From: Mesorhizobium sp. YC-39
GTDB lineage: Bacteria; Pseudomonadota; Alphaproteobacteria; Rhizobiales; Rhizobiaceae
Reading direction: 5' to 3'
NCBI RefSeq assembly: GCF_025753795.1
Contig: NZ_JAOWPS010000001.1
Coordinates: 1,426,001 to 1,490,000 of the forward strand
DNA: 64,000 bases
Position 1 is the stretch's first letter. Every line of letters starts with the position of its first letter. A program made the position numbers and the translations under genes. Shown piece after piece: positions 1 through 8,532 of this stretch. The notes under the pieces were generated by a model. That model did no database searches. It saw only the letters and a program-made list of their open reading frames with translations, and had not been told where the DNA came from.

Positions 1-294
1 GGCGATGCTGACGAAAGTGGTGCGGCCGTCGCCAAAACGCTTGTAGGCAGCCGTCACGTCACGGATCACCTGCGGCTTGACTGCGATGACGACCAGGCTT
101 GGCACCGCATCGGCCGGGATGTCGCCGGCATCCGCCGCGGAGCCGCAGCCCAGCGCTTCGGCGCGTTTGCGCAATTCGGCATTGGGTTCGACCACGAAGA
201 CCGCCGCTGGTGCGAGCTTGCCGGATTTCAGCCAGCCCGACAGCATGGCGTAGCCCATATTGCCGCAACCGGCCAGAACGAGCCTGATCGTCAT
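1..294 (-). CDS. proC: Pyrroline-5-carboxylate reductase, C-terminal part outside the window
   Basis: This is the N-terminal 98 codons of a ProC-type enzyme, which reduces 1-pyrroline-5-carboxylate to proline with NAD(P)H in the cytosol. The protein opens with a hydrophobic beta strand and a Rossmann glycine motif (LVLAGCGNMGYAMLSGW, residues 5-21). After residue 65 comes the family stretch VVIAVKPQVIRDV. The ATG at 294 is the natural start because the NAD(P)-binding motif begins a few residues later. The frame runs open off the left edge of the window, so the catalytic C-terminal dimerisation domain cannot be seen. The gene looks unrelated to the polysaccharide genes that follow it. Confidence 0.85.
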   Translation of the reverse strand, partial: MTIRLVLAGCGNMGYAMLSGWLKSGKLAPAAVFVVEPNAELRKRAEALGCGSAADAGDIPADAVPSLVVIAVKPQVIRDVTAAYKRFGDGRTTFVSIA

Positions 295-404
295 GGAAAC
301 CCTCCGCTAGAGCACGACCCCGGGAACCGGAGCCGGTTCCTGAAAGGAGCGGCTCTCCATAGACGCTCGTGACGGTGCGGGAAAGCCCCTTGGGATGGGG
401 CGCA

Positions 405-1730
405 TCAGGACTGATGACGAACCGCGAGTGGCCGCAGCGATACCTGCCTGAGGCCAAGCACGCCAAAGACGAAAAACATCCAGACCGGATCGGCGCGGTG
501 GAAGAAGAAGCTTTCGAGGAAGGCGTTCAACGCGGTGAACAGCACCACCATCATGAAGAAGTCGCCGAGATAGATGTTCTCCTTGCGCAAGGGGATGCGC
601 ATATAGTCGCGCAGTGGGGCGATGAGGAAAGTGTAGACCGCCACGCACAGCGCCGGAATGCCCATCAGCACGGCGATGTCGAGATAGCCGTTATGGCCGT
701 GCACGATGGTTCTGATATCCCAGGGCCGGTCGAAAGGTTGATCCTGGTTCAAGAGCAGCGGCGTGCCCCAGAAGCTCTCATAGCCATAACCGGTCCATGG
801 CCGCTTCGCCAGCATGTCGCCGGCGAACTCCCACAGCGTCGTGCGTCCGGTGAAGGTCATGTCCGGGAAATAGATCGACGCCAGATATTTTACCGGCGGC
901 AGGAAGACGATGCCGAGCGTGCCCACCGCCATGGCGATAATTGCCAGACCAAACAGGATCGGTGTGCCGAGCCGCATGCCAATGAGGCTCGGCAACACGA
1001 CGATCAGGATTGAGAACGGCACCAATCCGGCGGTCGTCTTGGATCCGGTGTGGAACATGAAGAACATGGCCGCGCAGAAGATTGCAGCACCCCATAGCCG
1101 CTGCCCGCGCCGATAGAGATAAAGGCCGGCGAAGCTGAAGCAGGCCATAACAGGCCCGGCGATATTCTTGTGGGTGAAGACGCCGCGCCACAGGCCGGCA
1201 TGTTCGGGCTCCTGCGAATCGGCGGTGTGCAGGGCCTCGTGCGGAAAGACGATGAGCCCGACATAGGAGAGCCCCATGACGACGACGATGGTAAAGATGA
1301 TGACTTTCGAAAAGGCTTCTGCGTCGCGCGGAAGCGCCAGGATCGTCGCCATCGTCATAATGCCGATCAACGTGAAGAAAGCAGCGCGCATCGCCGACGG
1401 CGGATCGGTCGCCATCACCACCGACAGCATGAAGAACCCCAGCATCAACAGCCAGGACGGGCTGAGCAGCGAACGCACCACGCGGGGGTCGGCGAACGCC
1501 ATCAGCGAGAAGATCGAGATCGCGCCGAGCGAGCCGAACCCAAGCTGGTTGACGATATCGCCGCCATCGCCGGTCAATTCGGCGCCGGCTGGCTGGAAAG
1601 GGCGGAACGATACCAGGATGACGGTGAACAGCAGCGCGGCGATCGCGGTCGCGACGCCTTCGCGCGTGAACGCCGCGCTGAGCGGCGCGCGTTCAGTTTT
1701 TCTCAGGCTGGCGGTACTGCTCATTGGCAT
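405..1730 (-). CDS. O-antigen ligase / ExoQ-like polysaccharide polymerase
   Basis: This polytopic membrane protein of about 441 residues has 10-12 hydrophobic segments. It has the layout of the Wzy/WaaL/ExoQ superfamily: a large periplasmic loop with an RTTLWEF(A)GDML stretch at about residue 300, then a GYGYESFWG motif. Such proteins polymerise or ligate lipid-linked repeat units on the periplasmic side. The GT2 gene lies directly upstream on the same strand and overlaps the start, so the two are probably translationally coupled. ATGs at 1730 and 1724 are both possible, and a TTG at 1745 extends the frame. No strong ribosome site separates them. ExoQ is the closest rhizobial analogue, but the substrate is unknown. 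Confidence 0.8.
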   Translation of the reverse strand: MPMSSTASLRKTERAPLSAAFTREGVATAIAALLFTVILVSFRPFQPAGAELTGDGGDIVNQLGFGSLGAISIFSLMAFADPRVVRSLLSPSWLLMLGFFMLSVVMATDPPSAMRAAFFTLIGIMTMATILALPRDAEAFSKVIIFTIVVVMGLSYVGLIVFPHEALHTADSQEPEHAGLWRGVFTHKNIAGPVMACFSFAGLYLYRRGQRLWGAAIFCAAMFFMFHTGSKTTAGLVPFSILIVVLPSLIGMRLGTPILFGLAIIAMAVGTLGIVFLPPVKYLASIYFPDMTFTGRTTLWEFAGDMLAKRPWTGYGYESFWGTPLLLNQDQPFDRPWDIRTIVHGHNGYLDIAVLMGIPALCVAVYTFLIAPLRDYMRIPLRKENIYLGDFFMMVVLFTALNAFLESFFFHRADPVWMFFVFGVLGLRQVSLRPLAVRHQS

Positions 1731-2691
1731 ATCCGAATTCGGCAAGCACGCGGCCGAGGGCTACGTGGACGGGGTACAAGGCCGTCGCCAACGATCCCGT
1801 TCGCGCCAGCCTGACCGCGCCGCGAAACGGCGAGGCGGCAAGCAGCGCCAGGCTCTTCAGAAAGACCTTGGTGCCGGCGAATGGGGTGCCGGCCCGCTTC
1901 TTCTTCTCGACCAGTGTCGAGATGACGCCGTTGCGCAGGCTGCGGGCGCGGATCCAGTCGGCCTCGACGCGCCGGGCCGGAACGGTTTCATGCACTTGTC
2001 CCTCGGCGCACCAGCCGAGCACGAAGCCTCTTTGCGCCGACCGGCTCAGGAAATCGGAATCGCCGCCGCCCATGAAGTTGAATTTCAGGTCGAGGAAGGG
2101 CGGGCCCATGGCGGTGAGCACGTTGCGGCCCACCAGGAGATTGCCGGAGGAATAGAGCGCGGGCACGCGCCCGGTCTGCCGGTAGGGCGGCGCAAAGACC
2201 GGGTGCTCGGCCCATCTCGCATGCGCCGCGTCGGCAAACACTGGCATTTGCGGGCCGCCGACAATGTCGGCTCGAAGCGTCTCGGCCGCCTTGCACATGC
2301 GCTCCAGCCACTGCGGATCGGCGATCTCGTCGTCATCGATGACCAGCAGGTGTCTGAAGTCAGGGAAATGCAGGATCGCCGTCTGCCAGCCGGCATTGTA
2401 GGCGCTGCAATTGCCGCGCTCATGCGCGACGATCACCATGCCTGATATCTCGCCGCGCTCGAACAGCGGCAGCGCCGCCCTGGCGCCCTCGCGCGCTTCC
2501 GTTTCATTCTCCATGACGATCACGGCGAAGCGTCTGCCGGTTTCCTGGGCCTTGAGCGACGCCAGCGTCGCCAGCAGCTGTTGCGGCCGTTTGAAGGTCG
2601 GCAGCGTGACGACGGCCTCGATGGCCGCCGCGGCAAGTCCCGGAGACCGCCCCGCGATCGATACCGAACCGTCCGATGGCGAATGGATCAT
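1693..2691 (-). CDS. Glycosyltransferase family 2
   Basis: This 332-residue GT-A fold glycosyltransferase has an N-terminal VVTLPTFKRPQQLLATLASL segment (nucleotide-sugar binding) and the acidic metal-binding motif LLVIDDDEIADP at about residue 115. A GNLLVGRNVL segment and a GGGDSDFLSRS acceptor-side segment follow at about residues 188-222. It probably adds one sugar to the lipid-linked repeat unit on the cytoplasmic face. Its stop codon lies inside the start region of the ExoQ-like gene, so the two form one transcription unit. It is divergent from the GT4 gene across a 173-bp promoter interval (2692-2864). Confidence 0.85.
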   Translation of the reverse strand: MIHSPSDGSVSIAGRSPGLAAAAIEAVVTLPTFKRPQQLLATLASLKAQETGRRFAVIVMENETEAREGARAALPLFERGEISGMVIVAHERGNCSAYNAGWQTAILHFPDFRHLLVIDDDEIADPQWLERMCKAAETLRADIVGGPQMPVFADAAHARWAEHPVFAPPYRQTGRVPALYSSGNLLVGRNVLTAMGPPFLDLKFNFMGGGDSDFLSRSAQRGFVLGWCAEGQVHETVPARRVEADWIRARSLRNGVISTLVEKKKRAGTPFAGTKVFLKSLALLAASPFRGAVRLARTGSLATALYPVHVALGRVLAEFGYANEQYRQPEKN

Positions 2692-2864
2692 CCGTGTTCA
2701 GCCCAGAAGGTGAGTTTGGCTCTCGATAGCACCGCGATGATAACGTTTCGTTAATCACCTTTCGTGGACGGACAGGCAAAACTCGTGGCCTTCAACCCTC
2801 GATTGTTGCCGCTTAATCAACGCTTCACCCCGCTTTGCTAGCTGCATCGGACAGGATAGGTGAG

Positions 2865-4037
2865 ATGCATCTGCTGTTCGCCACATCGATCGTGCCCGAC
2901 GGTGCTCTTGCCTCGGGCTATGAGATTGCCAATGCCGCGATCATCGCTGCTTTGCGGCGCGCCGGCGCGCGCGTCACCGTGATCGGCTTCACCTGGCCGG
3001 GCAAGCCGGCGAGCGATCCGCAAAACACCATCGTGCTCGGCGCCGTCGATGTCCGCACCGAAAGTGCATCATCGCTGCAAAAGATCGCCTGGGTTGCAAG
3101 GGCGATGCTTTCCGGCCTCACTTTCGCGTCGGTCAAATTGCGCGTTGTTTCCGACAGCAAGGTTCGCGCCGCCATCGAGCGCGCCGGCCCCTTCGACGGA
3201 TATATCCTGAATTCGGTGCAGTTCGCCGGCGCCTTCGAAGAACTCTTCGACGACCGGCCGTCGATCTTCGTCGCCCACAATGTCGAACATCGCTCGGCGC
3301 AGGAGAACGCCGCGGCCGCGGGCGGTCTTTTCCAGCGCCTGTTGTTTCGCCGCGAGGCGAAGCTGCTCGAGGCGGTGGAAGAGCGGCTCTGCCGCCGGGC
3401 GCGCTTCGTCTTCACCCTGGCCGAGGAGGATCGCGCGGCACTCGGCGTCGCGTCCGACGACCGCTCGGCGGTGCTGCCGCTGGTGACATGCAGTGAGGCG
3501 CCGAAGCAGAGGAACCAGCGCCGCATCGACTGCGACGCGGCGCTGATCGGCACCTGGACCTGGCAGCCGAACCGCATCGGCCTCGACTGGTTCCTGGAAA
3601 AGGTAGTGCCGCATCTAAAGGCTGATTTCCGGATCAGTATCGCCGGCAACATGCCGTCGGGCGTAACCTCGAAGCATCCGGGCGTCGAATTCGTCGGACG
3701 GGTGCCGGACGCGCGGGCTTTCGTGCGCAGCGCCGCCGTCATCCCGCTGATCAGCACGGCCGGCAGCGGCGTCCAGCTCAAGACCATCGAGACCTTCGAA
3801 CTCGGCCTGCCATCCGTCGCCACCAGCCATTCGCTACGCGGCATCGACCATCGTCCGGACAACTGCGTCGTCACCGATGACCCGATTGCCTTTGCCGCCG
3901 CGCTCGAAGCCGCGGCCGCCGACGTCAAGGATGTCGATGGCAGCGCCTTCCATCACCGGCAGGTGAAAGCGCTCGATGCCGCGATCAGGCTTGGCCTGGA
4001 GAAGCTCAACCCCGTCAGGCAGGAGGCGTTTGCGTGA
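2865..4037 (+). CDS. Glycosyltransferase family 4-like
   Basis: This 390-residue GT-B glycosyltransferase begins MHLLFATSIVPDG and has GYEIANAAIIAALRRAGARV, typical of the N-terminal Rossmann half. The second half carries IGTWTWQPNRIGLDWFLEKV and a GVQLKTIETFELGLPSVATS motif, the GT4 nucleotide-sugar site with its conserved glutamate. The frame stays open to a TTG at 2835, but ATG 2865 is preferred because AGGATAGGTGAG stands directly before it and homology begins there. The stop overlaps the GTG start of the next gene by one TGA, so three genes from here form an operon. Confidence 0.85.
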   Translation: MHLLFATSIVPDGALASGYEIANAAIIAALRRAGARVTVIGFTWPGKPASDPQNTIVLGAVDVRTESASSLQKIAWVARAMLSGLTFASVKLRVVSDSKVRAAIERAGPFDGYILNSVQFAGAFEELFDDRPSIFVAHNVEHRSAQENAAAAGGLFQRLLFRREAKLLEAVEERLCRRARFVFTLAEEDRAALGVASDDRSAVLPLVTCSEAPKQRNQRRIDCDAALIGTWTWQPNRIGLDWFLEKVVPHLKADFRISIAGNMPSGVTSKHPGVEFVGRVPDARAFVRSAAVIPLISTAGSGVQLKTIETFELGLPSVATSHSLRGIDHRPDNCVVTDDPIAFAAALEAAAADVKDVDGSAFHHRQVKALDAAIRLGLEKLNPVRQEAFA

Positions 4038-4840
4038 ACATGCATGCCGCCCAGGCCGCCTTTGGGGTCGACAGTTTGAAGACGATCCTGGGCATACCGG
4101 TCCTCGCCATCCGTTGGGACGACGCGATCGCCCTGCTGACCCGGCTGATCGCGGAGCGGCGCTTCACCAAGATCAGCTTTCTCAATGCCCACAACGCCAA
4201 CATCGCCAGTGTGGATCCGGTCTTCGCCGAAGCGCTCGACGATTTTTTGATCCTGCCCGATGGCGTCGGCGTCGACATGGCGGCGAAACTGCTCTACGGC
4301 GCGCCGTTTCCCGATAATCTCAACGGCACCGATTTCGTCCCGGCTTTCCTGCAGGCATCGACCAGGCCGCTCACCGTCGGGCTGCTCGGCGCAACGCGCG
4401 TCAACGCCGAGGCTGCATCGACCAGACTGGCCGCACTGGCGGTGCAGCACAGATTTGTCGTTATTCATGACGGCTATTTCCCGCCAGCCGAAGAGCCTGA
4501 CATCATCGATCGGATCGCCCGATTGCGGCCGGACGTGCTGCTTGTCGCCATGGGCGTGCCGCGTCAGGAATTGTGGATCGCCCGCCATATCGATGCGCGT
4601 CACTGCACATTGCCGATCGCTGTCGGCGCACTGCTCGATTTTCTCAGCGGCACGGTGCCGCGGGCGCCGCTGTGGATGCGCCGGCTCAGGCTCGAATGGC
4701 TGTTTCGGCTGTGGATCGAACCGGGCCGTCTCTGGCGCCGCTACGTCGTCGGCAACCCTGTGTTCCTGTTGCGTGTCGTGCGTCAGAAACTGTTTGGCAA
4801 GCCCGACCCTGCCGGAGCAAGCCCCGGAGCAAGCCATTGA
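4034..4840 (+). CDS. WecG/TagA/CpsF family glycosyltransferase
   Basis: This 268-residue protein of the GT26 family transfers N-acetylmannosamine or a related sugar to an undecaprenyl-linked acceptor. The signature SFLNAHNANIAS stands at about residues 51-62, followed by LPDGVGVDMAAKLL, then VGLLGAT, and VAMGVPRQELWIARH at about residue 177. The C-terminal half has the basic region of the family (WMRRLRLEWLFRLWIEP). The GTG at 4034 is the start: AGGAGG lies 7 nt before it and it overlaps the preceding stop. The next gene starts at a TTG overlapping this stop. Confidence 0.88.
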   Translation: MNMHAAQAAFGVDSLKTILGIPVLAIRWDDAIALLTRLIAERRFTKISFLNAHNANIASVDPVFAEALDDFLILPDGVGVDMAAKLLYGAPFPDNLNGTDFVPAFLQASTRPLTVGLLGATRVNAEAASTRLAALAVQHRFVVIHDGYFPPAEEPDIIDRIARLRPDVLLVAMGVPRQELWIARHIDARHCTLPIAVGALLDFLSGTVPRAPLWMRRLRLEWLFRLWIEPGRLWRRYVVGNPVFLLRVVRQKLFGKPDPAGASPGASH

Positions 4841-5754
4841 ACAGCCGGTTCGTGCCCAGCGCCGACATCGAGCCTGACTTCCTTCGCCAGACGCCGGCGG
4901 CGGCGGTCGTGACGGCCAGCTACGCGCCGGACTTCGAACGTTGCCGCCTGTTGTGCGAAACCCTCGACCGCCACGTCTCCGGCGTGGCGCATCACTACAT
5001 CCTCGTCGAGCATCGCGACGTGGCGCTGTTTCGGCAACTGGAGAACAGCCGTCGCACCATTGTCGACGAGCGGGATCTTCTGCCGCGCTGGCTGCGCGCG
5101 TTCGATGATCCACTCAGCCTGTTTCGTCGGCGCATCTGGCTCAGCCTGAAGACGATGCCGCTGCGAGGCTGGCATGTGCAGCAGCTTCGCCGTATCGCCA
5201 TCGCCGCGCGGGCGCAGGAAGACGTGCTGATCTTCTGCGATTCCGACGTGGCCTTCCTCAAGCCTTTCGACACAAGCGCCTTCTGGCGCGATGACAAGGT
5301 GCGCCTGTTCCGCCGCGACGCGGTGCTTTCCAGCGAAGGTCATGAGGAGCACCGGATCTGGTCGCGCAATGCGGGTCTGGCGCTCGGCATCGCCGCATCT
5401 TCGACCCACGACTACATCTCGACGTTAATCGCGTGGCGCCGCGAAAGCGTGACAGCCATGTGCGCCCGGATCGAGACGGTCCACGCGCGCTGCTGGGTCG
5501 AGGTCATCGGCGCGGCGCGGCAGTTCTCCGAATGCATGATCTACGGCCGTTACGTCGACGACGTGCTGGACGGCGCCGGCCACTTCCACGGTTCGGAGGA
5601 ATTCTGCCGCGTCCATTGGACCGGCGAAGCTCTGTCGGATGACGAATTCCGCCGCTTCGTCGCCACCATGGCGCCGGAACAGGTGGCCATCGGCATGCAG
5701 TCCTTCATCGGCACTGATGTCAGCCGCATCCGCCGGCTGATTGGGCTCGATTAG
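4837..5754 (+). CDS. DUF6492-like putative glycosyltransferase
   Basis: This 305-residue soluble protein resembles the DUF6492 group found in bacterial polysaccharide loci. It has a strand-helix beginning AAVVTASYAPDFERCRLLCETL and an acidic motif VLIFCDSDVAFLKPF (residues about 132-146), like the DxD metal site of GT-A enzymes. An ECMIYGRYVDDVL segment follows near residue 235. The start is a TTG at 4837, because GGAG lies 7 nt upstream and it overlaps the wecG-like stop by TGA; the frame is also open further upstream inside the previous gene. A sugar-transfer role is inferred from the acidic motif and the neighbours. The family's chemistry is not known to me. Confidence 0.75.
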   Translation: MNSRFVPSADIEPDFLRQTPAAAVVTASYAPDFERCRLLCETLDRHVSGVAHHYILVEHRDVALFRQLENSRRTIVDERDLLPRWLRAFDDPLSLFRRRIWLSLKTMPLRGWHVQQLRRIAIAARAQEDVLIFCDSDVAFLKPFDTSAFWRDDKVRLFRRDAVLSSEGHEEHRIWSRNAGLALGIAASSTHDYISTLIAWRRESVTAMCARIETVHARCWVEVIGAARQFSECMIYGRYVDDVLDGAGHFHGSEEFCRVHWTGEALSDDEFRRFVATMAPEQVAIGMQSFIGTDVSRIRRLIGLD

Positions 5755-5833
5755 TCCCGGGGTCAATCGCTCTGAACGACCGAGTTTCCACCAGTTGCCT
5801 ATGTTTCCTACCCACGTTCAAAGGTGACGAATT

Positions 5834-6592
5834 ATGACAACTGCTTGGGAGGAGAAGTCCAAGGACAGTCTCTGGGCAGGGGCCGTCTCGGGAACAGTGG
5901 CCCTACTGTCGAGTGCATTCATCTACGCCTTTTTCTCCCAAGCGAATCCCGCGTTCGAAACGGCTTTTTCGAACGCTTTCTCGCTCACTGCCGATCTCGG
6001 AAAATGCTCTCCGTCTTTTTCCACGATGATCATGGCGCAGATGGTCTATTCCATCGTTATTACGCTGGTTCTTGTTTTTATCGGGGGACGCTGCGCATTC
6101 AAGGCGATCACGGATGCTGAAGGCCGAAAATCGTTCTGCATGATCGCCGGTGGAGCGTTAGCTGTCGGGGGGTTTCTCATTGGCCTGGCAATGACCGATC
6201 ATGGATGGTGGCTTGGACGAATGAGCCGCAGATCATCCGGTGGCGGAATTCCTTTTCCGCAGGCATGCTTGAGTAGCCACGAAGTTTTGTATCCCCAGCT
6301 CTATGTCATCAGCATCTGGCTGGCCGGACTAACATGGATCGCCTTACTGACCGTGCTGGTGGCCATGAGAAGAACGGAACTTCGCCGAGAGGACCTACCT
6401 CGGGATCCAAAAATTCGGGCAGAGATCCTGGCGATTCGCGCAAAATATCAGTCGCAGACATCGTCAGGCGGAGCCAAAAGAGGCTCGTCGACTCTCGGAC
6501 TAGGCTTAATCGCATTGGTCTGTTTCGTTGGCTTGGCGCACGGGCTTTTTAAAGCGGGCACGGCACTCGCCCAATTGGCGTTAGGGAGTTAG
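5834..6592 (+). CDS. Hypothetical membrane protein in a lower-GC insert
   Basis: This 252-residue protein has about five hydrophobic segments (residues roughly 15-35, 64-86, 101-121, 153-177 and 225-246) and a basic cytoplasmic stretch at about 180-220. No family is recognised. The start is the ATG at 5834, with AGGTGACGA before it. Codon use (TTA, ATA, GTT, AAA) is visibly less GC-rich than in the genes on both sides. It is followed after 9 bp by a second membrane-protein gene, so the two look like one foreign pair inserted into the polysaccharide cluster. Function unknown. Confidence 0.65.
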   Translation: MTTAWEEKSKDSLWAGAVSGTVALLSSAFIYAFFSQANPAFETAFSNAFSLTADLGKCSPSFSTMIMAQMVYSIVITLVLVFIGGRCAFKAITDAEGRKSFCMIAGGALAVGGFLIGLAMTDHGWWLGRMSRRSSGGGIPFPQACLSSHEVLYPQLYVISIWLAGLTWIALLTVLVAMRRTELRREDLPRDPKIRAEILAIRAKYQSQTSSGGAKRGSSTLGLGLIALVCFVGLAHGLFKAGTALAQLALGS

Positions 6593-6601
6593 AGGAACTT
6601 T

Positions 6602-7042
6602 GTGGATGCCGGTCAGTCACTATCCTTCACGAAACTCTGGCGCCAAGCAGTCCACATGATGCCAGCGATATCAGACGCCCCGATCCTATCCCAAATAACG
6701 GCTTCCGGTATTGTTTTTATTGTTTTGTGCTCGTTTGCATTCTGCTGCGTTCGTGAACTCTTGTCCGCGTGGAGAACAGGCTCCATTCAGTCAAAAATTG
6801 GACTCGTTCACCGAAGTTCCAATGTTGTGACGTTTCGACGCCTGGTTGGAGCAGTCGCCTTCGGGTTTGCTTTAGCTTCGCTCTGCCTTTTTGCTGTCAC
6901 CTTCGGACTTATGCAGGATGTATTCGGTATGAGCGATCTACGAACGGGAGCCGCGCTAACCGTCTTGCTGCTATTTTTTCTGGTGATCTGGCCGCCAGGT
7001 TTAGCCGATAGGAAGTGCCAGTTCGGCCTATCAGGCCTGACC
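6602..7042 (+). pseudogene. Hypothetical membrane protein lacking its own 3' end
   Basis: A GTG at 6602, with AGAGGA just upstream, opens a frame with three hydrophobic segments (residues about 27-52, 77-102 and 117-137). The codon use is lower in GC, as in the gene before it. No stop occurs before 7043, where the converging flippase gene ends. The frame stays open to 7678 only because it reads the antisense strand of that gene, giving a low-complexity Arg/Gln/His-rich tail that is not credible protein. The likeliest reading is that the 3' end was lost when this insert joined the polysaccharide cluster. No family recognised. Confidence 0.55.
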
Positions 7043-8353
7043 CTAGATCGCCTTCGCCGGTCTGCGCATCGCCGAATAGGTCAGCAGCGCCGAGGCGATA
7101 TAGAGCAGCAGGAAGACGATGTTGAGCGACAGCACCAGATTGGGCGTGTCGGCAATCGCGGTCAGCACATAGGTCAAAAGCACCGCCTTCAACCCTGCAA
7201 GCAGGCCGAGGTTGAGCGCCCTGACCGCCGTCTGGCCGCGCGCGAACAGAAGCTCGGCCTGGTATTCAACCAGGTTGCGCAATCCCGGCACGCCGATCGC
7301 CAGCGCCACCAGGGGGGCTGCCTCCGCGACATTCCTGCCCAGTGCGTTGGGGAAGAAATGCAGCACGATGCCGAGCGCCGCCAACGCCAGCGTCGAGACC
7401 AGGAAAACGCCGCCTTCAATGCCGCTCTTGACCGCGAGGCGCGACAAGAGTTCCGGCGCCCGCATCATGCGCTGCACCAGCATCATCGAGAAGGTGCGGA
7501 TCGGGATCGCGGTCAGGTCGACCAGCCGCATGATGATGGCATAGATGCCGGCGAGATGCGGCCCGCCGATCGCCAGCACCAGCAGTTTGTCGAACTCCAT
7601 CTGCAGGTAGAACAGCACCTCGGCGCCGGCCACATAGATGGAATCGGCGAGCCGCCGGAGATAGAGTTCCGTCCTTAGCCGCAGTCTCTGGCGCGGATAG
7701 AAGAATCCGAAAGCCAAAAACAGCGAGGCGGCATTGGCGCCGATATAATACCAGGACCAGACACCTATGGTTCGCTGCGCTGTGAGCATGAACAGCACGG
7801 CGCCGGCCGCTCGCAAGGCCGTCGCCAGGATCGTCAGCAAAGCGGCGCGGCCGAATTTGCCGAGGCCATTGTTGACGATCAGCGCCACTTCGACCGGCCG
7901 CCACAAAAGCGCCTCGGCAAACACGATCGCCGCAAAGACCGGCAGTGGCACGGTGTCGGCAAAGAAGATCAGGTAGACGCCGTAGGAGGCTGCAGCCAAG
8001 AGCGGCAGCGACATGACGCCGAGCAGCAGGAAGCCGGCGGTGAAGGTGCCGATCAGATTGGGGCGAATGGTGGCGGTGCGGTAGAGCGCCGAGATGAAAC
8101 CGAAGGCCAGGATGCGCGACAGCATCACGCCGGCGGCCGATGCGGTGGCGAACATGCCGAACTCGGCGATGGACAGCGTGTTGGCCAGCGCGATGAAATA
8201 GGCGAGCGAAAACACCAGCCGCCCGCCTGCGCCGCTGATTGCCGAGAGATAGTCGCGAACCAGTCCCCGTCGCTCGGCCACGAAGGCGCCGATCCGGGCG
8301 AGGGGCCGCCTTTGGCGTATGTCACTGGTCTCGGTCATGCGTTGAAAAAGCAT
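7043..8353 (-). CDS. Polysaccharide flippase, Wzx/MATE-like
   Basis: This 436-residue membrane protein has about 12-14 predicted hydrophobic segments and few charged residues between them. It resembles Wzx/RfbX-type lipid-linked oligosaccharide flippases, with an N-terminal LVFSLAYFIALANTLSIAEFGMFATAS segment in which FG followed by an aromatic residue is typical of the family. It would move the undecaprenyl-linked repeat unit to the periplasm for the ExoQ-like polymerase. The start may be ATG 8353 or ATG 8338; neither has a strong ribosome site. It is divergent from the Wzz-like gene across about 180 bp (8354-8532). Confidence 0.78.
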   Translation of the reverse strand: MLFQRMTETSDIRQRRPLARIGAFVAERRGLVRDYLSAISGAGGRLVFSLAYFIALANTLSIAEFGMFATASAAGVMLSRILAFGFISALYRTATIRPNLIGTFTAGFLLLGVMSLPLLAAASYGVYLIFFADTVPLPVFAAIVFAEALLWRPVEVALIVNNGLGKFGRAALLTILATALRAAGAVLFMLTAQRTIGVWSWYYIGANAASLFLAFGFFYPRQRLRLRTELYLRRLADSIYVAGAEVLFYLQMEFDKLLVLAIGGPHLAGIYAIIMRLVDLTAIPIRTFSMMLVQRMMRAPELLSRLAVKSGIEGGVFLVSTLALAALGIVLHFFPNALGRNVAEAAPLVALAIGVPGLRNLVEYQAELLFARGQTAVRALNLGLLAGLKAVLLTYVLTAIADTPNLVLSLNIVFLLLYIASALLTYSAMRRPAKAI

Positions 8354-8532
8354 AGATCGGAAAGCTTAACGTGCCGTTCGGCAGCTTTCGAGTGTCTCAA
8401 GAAGATACACAACCAGTACGAGAAACTTCACCTTCTGCCCGCCAAAATTAACCTTTTGTTTCCTATGCCTGTTTAGCGTGGCTTAACGATTTGCAGCCGC
8501 TCCCAAGCCGCCAAGGGCAAAGCTCCAAGACA

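Noticed and set aside
7043..7678. C-terminal extension of the membrane protein from 6602 into the flippase region
   Set aside because: The added 200 codons are the exact antisense of conserved flippase coding sequence and have no membrane or folded character.
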